Positions 37,501-49,500 of a stretch of DNA of 52,082 nucleotides are shown in pieces (the first letter of the stretch is position 1; every line of letters begins with the position of its first letter). The stretch is from Peronospora farinosa. Lineage: Eukaryota > Oomycota > Peronosporomycetes > Peronosporales > Peronosporaceae. The stretch covers positions 1 through 52,082 of the forward strand of contig CANTFK010000479.1 in assembly GCA_947646735.1 (NCBI GenBank). The letters are read 5' to 3'. The notes under the pieces are model-generated. The model had not been told where the DNA came from, did not search any database, and saw nothing but the letters and a program-made list of their open reading frames with translations. Both the position numbers and the translations under genes were made by a program.

Positions 37501-40500
37501 GTATAGATTTTACTGGGAGACGCGCTGCAGACTGTCACAACGGAAGGTGACATTTGGTGCTTTCCATGTTGGCGCATCTACTCTTTAATGATCGCCTTTC
37601 TCGGTGCCATTAACTGAAGTAGTGGTCTATGCCTTTGCTTTGTGGCACAAACGACCACTCGCGATGTAGACAATGGGTACTGTAGATTCAATGTGTTCGC
37701 ATCTTACGCAAAATATGGGCATGAGATTCGCAACTGTGACTCGAGAAACTACAAAAATACATCAGGAGCTCCTCAGGAGGTGCTGTACTTCACCATGTTG
37801 CAACGCGGATGGTGTTTATTCAGTCGGTCGGTATAAACGTAGCGAAGGCATGCACCATCGCTATGCGTTACTCGGCTGTTAGACACCAAGGATATGATGC
37901 CAACAGCTCGAGGTCCAAGGAGGATTGAGTGTGCTGGACTATCAGATGCAGCAGTACCGATTGCTCCCGTTCGTTTCTGCCGCGTACGCGATCGTACTAA
38001 CTAATTCGATTTGTTGTGCAAGTCGAGGTTTCTGGGACGAACTGATACTCACGTTGTGCTCTGAAACATGGCTCTAGGGAACCGCGTGAATCAGTTTGCT
38101 GCTGCACTGTCGGAACAAACAAAGCATGGAGATGTACATTTGCTTACCGCATGCACGTCATGAGATGTGGACTTCAGATTCTTACCACGGATCTAGCCAC
38201 CAATGGCATCGAAACTGATCGTTGGGTTCGACAAGTTGTCTTGTGTCGGATGCATATCTAACCCAATGTGTGATAATCTTTATGCTTGTGGTGATGACGG
38301 CTATCTGCTTCCAAGTGGTACATCACAGTACGCCATAATTGACGGGTTGAGGTGAGTCCGTACTTCATACTCACAATGACTCTGTTTTCTGTATGCTTTT
38401 ACAGGCCTACCGGTGCGCTGTCGATCCTTAACAAGGCGGCTACTACATGGACTTATTGTTGTCTTTTGTATAGATTTTACTGGGAGACGCGCTGCAGACT
38501 GTCACAACGGAAGGTGACATTTGGTGCTTTCCATGTTGGCGCATCTACTCTTTAATGATCGCCTTTCTCGGTGCCATTAACTGAAGTAGTGGTCTATGTC
38601 TTTGCTTTGTGGCACAAACGACCACTCGCGATGTAGACAATGGGTACTGTAGATTCAATGTGTTCGCATCTTACGCAAAATATGGGCATGAGATTCGCAA
38701 CTGTGACTCGAGAAACTACAAAAATACATCAGGAGCTCCTCAGGAGGTGCTGTACTTCACCATGTTGCAACGCGGATGGTGTTTATTCAGTCGGCTGGTA
38801 TAAACGTAGCGAAGGCATGCACCATCGCTATGCGTGACTCGGCTGTTAGACACCAAGGATATGATGCCAACAGCTCGAGGTCCAAGGAGGAATTGAGTGT
38901 GCTGGACTATCAGACGCAGCAGTACCGATTGCTCCCGTTCGTTTCTGCCGCGTACGCGATCGTACTAACTAATTCGATTTGTTGTGCAAGTCGAGGTTTC
39001 TGGGACGAACTGATACTCACGTTGTGCTCTGAAACATGGCTCTAGGGAACCGCGTGAATCAGTTTGCTGCTGCACTGTCGGAACAAACAAAGCATGGAGA
39101 TGTACATTTGCTTACCGCATGCACGTCATGAGATGTGGACTTCAGATTCTTACCACGGATCTAGCCACCACCGGCATGGAAACTGATCGTTGGGTTCGAC
39201 AAGTTGTCTTGTGTCGGATGCATATCTAACCCAATGTGTGATAATCTTTATGCTTGTGGTGATGACGGCTATCTGCTTCCAAGTGGTACATCACAGTACG
39301 CCATAATTGACGGGTTGAGGTGAGTCCGTACTTCATACTCACAATGACTCTGTTTTCTGTATGCTTTTACAGGCCTACCGGTGCGCTGTCGATCCTTAAC
39401 AAGGCGGCTACTACATGGACTTATTGTTGTCTTTTGTATAGATTTTACTGGGAGACGCGCTGCAGACTGTCACAACGGAAGGTGACATTTGGTGCTTTCC
39501 ATGTTGGCGCATCTACTCTTTAATGATCGCCTTTCTCGGTGCCATTAACTGAAGTAGTGGTCTATGTCTTTGCTTTGTGGCACAAACGACCACTCGCGAT
39601 GTAGACAATGGGTACTGTAGATTCAATGTGTTCGCATCTTACGCAAAATATGGGCATGAGATTCGCAACTGTGACTCGAGAAACTACAAAAATACATCAG
39701 GAGCTCCTCAGGAGGTGCTGTACTTCACCATGTTGCAACGCGGATGGTGTTTATTCAGTCGGCTGGTATAAACTTAGCGAAGGCATGCACCATCGCTATG
39801 CGTGACTCGGCTGTTAGACACCAAGGATATGATGCCAACAGCTCGAGGTCCAAGGAGGAATTGAGTGTGCTGGACTATCAGACGCAGCAGTACCGATTGC
39901 TCCCGTTCGTTTCTGCCGCGTACGCGATCGTACTAACTAATTCGATTTGTTGTGCAAGTCGAGGTTTCTGGGACGAACTGATACTCACGTTGTGCTCTGA
40001 AACATGGCTGTAGGGAACCGCGTGAATCAGTTTGCTGCTGCACTGTCGGAACAAACAAAGCATGGAGATGTACATTTGCTTACCGCATGCACGTCATGAG
40101 ATGTGGACTTCAGATTCTTACCACGGATCTAGCCACCACCGGCATGGAAACTGATTGTTGGGTTCGACAAGTTGTCTTGTGTCGGATGCATATCTAACCC
40201 AATGTGTGATAATCTTTATGCTTGTGGTGATGACGGCTATCTGCTTCCAAGTGGTACATCACAGTACGCCATAATTGACGGGTTGAGGTGAGTCCGTACT
40301 TCATACTCACAATGACTCTGTTTTCTGTGTGCTTTTACAGGCCTACCGGTGCGCTGTCGATCCTTAACAAAGCGGCTACTACATGGACTTATTGTTGTCT
40401 TTTGTATAGATTTTACTGGGAGACGCGCTGCAGACTGTCACAACGGAAGGTGACATTTGGTGCTTTCCATGTTGGCGCATCTACTCTTTAATGATCGCCT

Positions 40501-43500
40501 TTCTCGGTGCCATTAACTGAAGTAGTGGTCTATGTCTTTGCTTTGTGGCACAAACGACCACTCGCGATGTAGACAATGGGTACTGTAGATTCAATGTGTT
40601 CGCATCTTACGCAAAATATGGGCATGAGATTCGCAACTGTGACTCGAGAAACTACAAAAATACATCAGGAGCTCCTCAGGAGGTGCTGTACTTCACCATG
40701 TTGCAACGCGGATGGTGTTTATTCAGTCGGCTGGTATAAACGTAGCGAAGGCATGCACCATCGCTATGCGTTACTCGGCTGTTAGACACCAAGGATATGA
40801 TGCCAACAGCTCGAGGTCCAAGGAGGATTGAGTGTGCTGGACTATCAGACGCAGCAGTACCGATTGCTCCCGTTCGTTTCTGCCGCGTACGCGATCGTAC
40901 TAACTAATTCGATTTGTTGTGCAAGTCGAGGTTTCTGGGACGAACTGATACTCACGTTGTGCTCTGAAACATGGCTCTAGGGAACCGCGTGAATCAGTTT
41001 GCTGCTGCACTGTCGGAACAAACAAAGCATGGAGATGTACATTTGCTTACCGCATGCACGTCATGAGATGTGGACTTCAGATTCTTACCACGGATCTAGC
41101 CACCGCCAGCATCGAAACTGATCGTTGGGTTCGACAAGTTGTCTTGTGTCGGATGCATATCTAACCCAATGTGTGATAATCTTTATGCTTGTGGTGATGA
41201 CGGCTATCTGCTTCCAAGTGGTACATCACAGTACGCCATAATTGACGGTTTGAGGTGAGTCCGTACTTCATATGCACAATGACTCTGTTTTGTGTGTGCT
41301 TTTACAGGCCTACCGGTGCGCTGTCGATCCATAACAAAGCGGCTACTACATGTACCTATTGTTGTCTTTTGTATAGATTTTACTGGGAGACGCGCTGCAG
41401 ACTGTCACAACGGAAGGTGACATTTGGTGCTTTCCATGTTGGCGCATCTACTCTTTAATGATCGCCTTTCTCGGTGCCATTAACTGAAGTAGTGGTCTAT
41501 GTCTTTGCTCTGTGGCACAAACGACCACTCGCGATGTAGACAATGGGTACTGTAGATTCAATGTGTTCGCATCTTACGCAAAATATGGGCATGAGATTCG
41601 CAACTGTGACTCGAGAAACTACAAAAATACATCAGGAGCTCCTCAGGAGGTGCTGTACTTCACCATGTTGCAACGCGGATGGTGTTTATTCAGTCGGTCG
41701 GTATAAACTTAGCGAAGGCATGCACCATCGCTATGCGTTACTCGGCTGTTAGACACCAAGGATATGATGCCAACAGCTCGAGGTACAAGGAGGATTGAGT
41801 GTGCTGGACTATCAGATGCAGCAGTACCGATTGCTCCCGTTCGTTTCTGCCGCGTACGCGATCGTACTAACTAATTCGATTTGTTGTGCAAGTCGAGGTT
41901 TCTGGGACGAACTGATACTCACGTTGTGCTCTGAAACATGGCTGTAGGGAACCGCGTGAATCAGTTTGCTGCTGCACTGTCGGAACAAACAAAGCATGGA
42001 GATGTACATTTGCTTACCGCATGCACGTCATGAGATGTGGACTTCAGATTCTTACCACGGATCTAGCCACCGCCGGCATTGAAACTGATTGTTGGGTTCG
42101 ACAAGTTGTCTTGTGTCGGATGCATATCTAACCCAATGTGTGATAATCTTTATGCTTGTGGTGATGACGGCTATCTGCTTCCAAGTGGTACATCACAGTA
42201 CGCCATAATTGACGGGTTGAGGTGAGTCCGTACTTCATACTCACAATGACTCTGTTTTGTGTGTGCTTTTACAGGCCTACCGGTGCGCTGTCGATCCTTA
42301 ACAAGGCGGCTACTACATGGACTTATTGTTGTCTTTTGTATAGATTTTACTGGGAGACGCGCTGCAGACTGTCACAACGGAAGGTGACATTTGGTGCTTT
42401 CCATGTTGGCGCATCTACTCTTTAATGATCGCCTTTCTCGGTGCCATTAACTGAAGTAGTGGTCTATGTCTTTGCTTTGTGGCACAAACGACCACTCGCG
42501 ATGTAGACAATGGGTACTGTAGATTCAATGTGTTCGCATCTTACGCAAAATATGGGCATGAGATTCGCAACTGTGACTCGAGAAACTACAAAAATACATC
42601 AGGAGCTCCTCAGGAGGTGCTGTACTTCACCATGTTGCAACGCGGATGGTGTTTATTCAGTCGGCTGGTATAAACTTAGCGAAGGCATGCACCATCGCTA
42701 TGCGTTACTCGGCTGTTAGACACCAAGGATATGATGCCAACAGCTCGAGGTCCAAGGAGGATTGAGTGTGCTGGACTATCAGACGCAGCAGTACCGATTG
42801 CTCCCGTTCGTTTCTGCCGCGTACGCGATCGTACTAACTAATTCGATTTGTTGTGCAAGTCGAGGTTTCTGGGACGAACTGATACTCACGTTGTGCTCTG
42901 AAACATGGCTGTAGGGAACCGCGTGAATCAGTTTGCTGCTGCACTGTCGGAACAAACAAAGCATGGAGATGTACATTTGCTTACCGCATGCACGTCATGA
43001 GATGTGGACTTCAGATTCTTACCACGGATCTAGCCACCGCCGGCATTGAAACTGATCGTTGGGTTCGACAAGTTGTCTTGTGTCGGATGCATATCTAACC
43101 CAATGTGTGATAATCTTTATGCTTGTGGTGATGACGGCTATCTGCTTCCAAGTGGTACATCACAGTACGCCATAATTGACGGGTTGAGGTGAGTCCGTAC
43201 TTCATACGCACAATGACTCTGTTTTGTGTGTGCTTTTACAGGCCTACCGGTGCGCTGTCGATCCTTAACAAAGCGGCTACTACATGGACTTATTGTTGTC
43301 TTTTGTATAGATTTTACTGGGAGACGCGCTGCAGACTGTCACAACGGAAGGTGACATTTGGTGCTTTCCATGTTGGCGCATCTACTCTTTAATGATCGCC
43401 TTTCTCGGTGCCATTAACTGAAGTAGTGGTCTATGTCTTTGCTTTGTGGCACAAACGACCACTCGCGATGTAGACAATGGGTACTGTAGATTCAATGTGT

Positions 43501-46500
43501 TCGCATCTTACGCAAAATATGGGCATGAGATTCGCAACTGTGACTCGAGAAACTACAAAAATACATCAGGAGCTCCTCAGGAGGTGCTGTACTTCACCAT
43601 GTTGCAACGCGGATGGTGTTTATTCAGTCGGTCGGTATAAACTTAGCGAAGGCATGCACCATCGCTATGCGTGACTCGGCTGTTAGACACCAAGGATATG
43701 ATGCCAACAGCTCGAGGTCCAAGGAGGATTGAGTGTGCTGGACTATCAGACGCAGCAGTACCGATTGCTCCCGTTCGTTTTTGCCGCGTACGCGATCGTA
43801 CTAACTAATTCGATTTGTTGTGCAAGTCGAGGTTTCTGGGACGAACTGATACTCACGTTGTGCTCTGAAACATGGCTGTAGGGAACCGCGTGAATCAGTT
43901 TGCTGCTGCACTGTCGGAACAAACAAAGCATGGAGATGTACATTTGCTTACCGCAGGCACGTCATGAGATGTGGACTTCAGATTCTTACCACGGATCTAG
44001 CCACCGCCGGCATTGAAACTGATCGTTGGGTTCGACAAGTTGTCTTGTGTCGGATGCATATCTAACCCAATGTGTGATAATCTTTATGCTTGTGGTGATG
44101 ACGGCTATCTGCTTCCAAGTGGTACATCACAGTACGCCATAATTGACGGGTTGAGGTGAGTCCGTACTTCATACTCACAATGACTCTGTTTTGTGTGTGC
44201 TTTTACAGGCCTACCGGTGCGCTGTCGATCCTTAACAAAGCGGCTACTACATGGACTTATTGTTGTCTTTTGTATAGATTTTACTGGGAGACGCGCTGCA
44301 GACTGTCACAACGGAAGGTGACATTTGGTGCTTTCCATGTTGGCGCATCTACTCTTTAATGATCGCCTTTCTCGGTGCCATTAACTGAAGTAGTGGTCTA
44401 TGTCTTTGCTTTGTGGCACAAACGACCACTCGCGATGTAGACAATGGGTACTGTAGATTCAATGTGTTCGCATCTTACGCAAAATATGGGCATGAGATTC
44501 GCAACTGTGACTCGAGAAACTACAAAAATACATCAGGAGCTCCTCAGGAGGTGCTGTACTTCACCATGTTGCAACGCGGATGGTGTTTATTCAGTCGGCC
44601 GGTATAAACTTAGCGAAGGCATGCACCATCGCTATGCGTTACTCGGCTGTTAGACACCAAGGATATGATGCCAACAGCTCGAGGTCCAAGGAGGATTGAG
44701 TGTGCTGGACTATCAGACGCAGCAGTACCGATTGCTCCCGTTCGTTTTTGCCGCGTACGCGATCGTACTAACTAATTCGATTTGTTGTGCAAGTCGAGGT
44801 TTCTGGGACGAACTGATACTCACGTTGTGCTCTGAAACATGGCTGTAGGGAACCGCGTGAATCAGTTTGCTGCTGCACTGTCGGAACAAACAAAGCATGG
44901 AGATGTACATTTGCTTACCGCGGCCACGTCATGAGATGTGGACTTCAGATTCTTACCACGGATCTAGCCACCGCCGGCATTGAAACTGATCGTTGGGTTC
45001 GACAAGTTGTCTTGTGTCGGATGCATATCTAACCCAATGTGTGATAATCTTTATGCTTGTGGTGATGACGGCTATCTGCTTCCAAGTGGTACATCACAGT
45101 ACGCCATAATTGACGGGTTGAGGTGAGTCCGTACTTCATACTCACAATGACTCTTTTTGTGTGTGCTTTTACAGGCCTACCGGTGCGCTGTCGATCCTTA
45201 ACAAGGCGGCTACTACATGGACTTATTGTTGTCTTTTGTATAGATTTTACTGGGAGACGCGCTGCAGACTGTCACAACGGAAGGTGACATTTGGTGCTTT
45301 CCATGTTGGCGCATCTACTCTTTAATGATCGCCTTTCTCGGTGCCATTAACTGAAGTAGTGGTCTATGTCTTTGCTTTGTGGCACAAACGACCACTCGCG
45401 ATGTAGACAATGGGTACTGTAGATTCAATGTGTTCGCATCTTACGCAAAATATGGGCATGAGATTCGCAACTGTGACTCGAGAAACTACAAAAATACATC
45501 AGGAGCTCCTCAGGAGGTGCTGTACTTCACCATGTTGCAACGCGGATGGTGTTTATTCAGTCGGCTGGTATAAACTTAGCGAAGGCATGCACCATCGCTA
45601 TGCGTTACTCGGCTGTTAGACACCAAGGATATGATGCCAACAGCTCGAGGTCCAAGGAGGATTGAGTGTGCTGGACTATCAGACGCAGCAGTACCGATTG
45701 CTCCCGTTCGTTTTTGCCGCGTACGCGATCGTACTAACTAATTCGATTTGTTGTGCAAGTCGAGGTTTCTGGGACGAACTGATACTCACGTTGTGCTCTG
45801 AAACATGGCTGTAGGGAACCGCGTGAATCAGTTTGCTGCTGCACTGTCGGAACAAACAAAGCATGGAGATGTACATTTGCTTACCGCGGCCACGTCATGA
45901 GATGTGGACTTCAGATTCTTACCACGGATCTAGCCACCGCCGGCATTGAAACTGATTGTTGGGTTCGACAAGTTGTCTTGTGTCGGATGCATATCTAACC
46001 CAATGTGTGATAATCTTTATGCTTGTGGTGATGACGGCTATCTGCTTCCAAGTGGTACATCACAGTACGCCATAATTGACGGGTTGAGGTGAGTCCGTAC
46101 TTCATACGCACAATGACTCTTTTTGTGTGTGCTTTTACAGGCCTACCGGTGCGCTGTCGATCCTTAACAAGGCGGCTACTACATGGACTTATTGTTGTCT
46201 TTTGTATAGATTTTACTGGGAGACGCGCTGCAGACTGTCACAACGGAAGGTGACATTTGGTGCTTTCCATGTTGGCGCATCTACTCTTTAATGATCGCCT
46301 TTCTCGGTGCCATTAACTGAAGTAGTGGTCTATGTCTTTGCTTTGTGGCACAAACGACCACTCGCGATGTAGACAATGGGTACTGTAGATTCAATGTGTT
46401 CGCATCTTACGCAAAATATGGGCATGAGATTCGCAACTGTGACTCGAGAAACTACAAAAATACATCAGGAGCTCCTCAGGAGGTGCTGTACTTCACCATG

Positions 46501-49500
46501 TTGCAACGCGGATGGTGTTTATTCAGTCGGCCGGTATAAACTTAGCGAAGGCATGCACCATCGCTATGCGTGACTCGGCTGTTAGACACCAAGGATATGA
46601 TGCCAACAGCTCGAGGTCCAAGGAGGATTGAGTGTGCTGGACTATCAGACGCAGCAGTACCGATTGCTCCCGTTCGTTTTTGCCGCGTACGCGATCGTAC
46701 TAACTAATTCGATTTGTTGTGCAAGTCGAGGTTTCTGGGACGAACTGATACTCACGTTGTGCTCTGAAACATAGCTGTAGGGAACCGCGTGAATCAGTTT
46801 GCTGCTGCACTGTCGGAACAAACAAAGCATGGAGATGTACATTTGCTTACCGCGGCCACGTCATGAGATGTGGACTTCAGATTCTTACCACGGATCTAGC
46901 CACCGCCGGCATTGAAACTGATTGTTGGGTTCGACAAGTTGTCTTGTGTCGGATGCATATCTAACCCAATGTGTGATAATCTTTATGCTTGTGGTGATGA
47001 CGGCTATCTGCTTCCAAGTGGTACATCACAGTACGCCATAATTGACGGGTTGAGGTGAGTCCGTACTTCATACTCACAATGACTCTTTTTGTGTGTGCTT
47101 TTACAGGCCTACCGGTGCGCTGTCGATCCTTAACAAGGCGGCTACTACATGGACTTATTGTTGTCTTTTGTATAGATTTTACTGGGAGACGCGCTGCAGA
47201 CTGTCACAACGGAAGGTGACATTTGGTGCTTTCCATGTTGGCGCATCTACTCTTTAATGATCGCCTTTCTCGGTGCCATTAACTGAAGTAGTGGTCTATG
47301 TCTTTGCTTTGTGGCACAAACGACCACTCGCGATGTAGACAATGGGTACTGTAGATTCAATGTGTTCGCATCTTACGCAAAATATGGGCATGAGATTCGC
47401 AACTGTGACTCGAGAAACTACAAAAATACATCAGGAGCTCCTCAGGAGGTGCTGTACTTCACCATGTTGCAACGCGGATGGTGTTTATTCAGTCGGCCGG
47501 TATAAACTTAGCGAAGGCATGCACCATCGCTATGCGTTACTCGGCTGTTAGACACCAAGGATATGATGCCAACAGCTCGAGGTCCAAGGAGGATTGAGTG
47601 TGCTGGACTATCAGACGCAGCAGTACCGATTGCTCCCGTTCGTTTTTGCCGCGTACGCGATCGTACTAACTAATTCGATTTGTTGTGCAAGTCGAGGTTT
47701 CTGGGACGAACTGATACTCACGTTGTGCTCTGAAACATAGCTGTAGGGAACCGCGTGAATCAGTTTGCTGCTGCACTGTCGGAACAAACAAAGCATGGAG
47801 ATGTACATTTGCTTACCGCGGCCACGTCATGAGATGTGGACTTCAGATTCTTACCACGGATCTAGCCACCGCCGGCATTGAAACTGACTGTTGGGTTCGA
47901 CAAGTTGTCTTGTGTCGGATGCATATCTAACCCAATGTGTGATAATCTTTATGCTTGTGGTGATGACGGCTATCTGCTTCCAAGTGGTACATCACAGTAC
48001 GCCATAATTGACGGGTTGAGGTGAGTCCGTACTTCATACTCACAATGACTCTATTTTGTGTGTGCTTTTACAGGCCTACCGGTGCGCTGTCGATCCTTAA
48101 CAAGGCGGCTACTACATGGACTTATTGTTGTCTTTTGTATAGATTTTACTGGGAGACGCGCTGCAGACTGTCACAACGGAAGGTGACATTTGGTGCTTTC
48201 CATGTTGGCGCATCTACTCTTTAATGATCGCCTTTCTCGGTGCCATTAACTGAAGTAGTGGTCTATGTCTTTGCTCTGTGGCACAAACGACCACTCGCGA
48301 TGTAGACAATGGGTACTGTAGATTCAATGTGTTCGCATCTTACGCAAAATATGGGCATGAGATTCGCAACTGTGACTCGAGAAACTACAAAAATACATCA
48401 GGAGCTCCTCAGGAGGTGCTGTACTTCACCATGTTGCAACGCGGATGGTGTTTATTCAGTCGGCTGGTATAAACTTAGCGAAGGCATGCACCATCGCTAT
48501 GCGTGACTCGGCTGTTAGACACCAAGGATATGATGCCAACAGCTCGAGGTCCAAGGAGGATTGAGTGTGCTGGACTATCAGACGCAGCAGTACCGATTGC
48601 TCCCGTTCGTTTTTGCCGCGTACGCGATCGTACTAACTAATTCGATTTGTTGTGCAAGTCGAGGTTTCTGGGACGAACTGATACTCACGTTGTGCTCTGA
48701 AACATGGCTGTAGGGAACCGCGTGAATCAGTTTGCTGCTGCACTGTCGGAACAAACAAAGCATGGAGATGTACATTTGCTTACCGCAGGCACGTCATGAG
48801 ATGTGGACTTCAGATTCTTACCACGGATCTAGCCACCGCCGGCATTGAAACTGATCGTTGGGTTCGACAAGTTGTCTTGTGTCGGATGCATATCTAACCC
48901 AATGTGTGATAATCTTTATGCTTGTGGTGATGACGGCTATCTGCTTCCAAGTGGTACATCACAGTACGCCATAATTGACGGGTTGAGGTGAGTCCGTACT
49001 TCATACGCACAATGACTCTGTTTTCTGTGTGCTTTTACAGGCCTACCGGTGCGCTGTCGATCCTTAACAAAGCGGCTACTACATGGACTTATTGTTGTCT
49101 TTTGTATAGATTTTACTGGGAGACGCGCTGCAGACTGTCACAACGGAAGGTGACATTTGGTGCTTTCCATGTTGGCGCATCTACTCTTTAATGATCGCCT
49201 TTCTCGGTGCCATTAACTGAAGTAGTGGTCTATGTCTTTGCTCTGTGGCACAAACGACCACTCGCGATGTAGACAATGGGTACTGTAGATTCAATGTGTT
49301 CGCATCTTACGCAAAATATGGGCATGAGATTCGCAACTGTGACTCGAGAAACTACAAAAATACATCAGGAGCTCCTCAGGAGGTGCTGTACTTCACCATG
49401 TTGCAACGCGGATGGTGTTTATTCAGTCGGCCGGTATAAACTTAGCGAAGGCATGCACCATCGCTATGCGTGACTCGGCTGTTAGACACCAAGGATATGA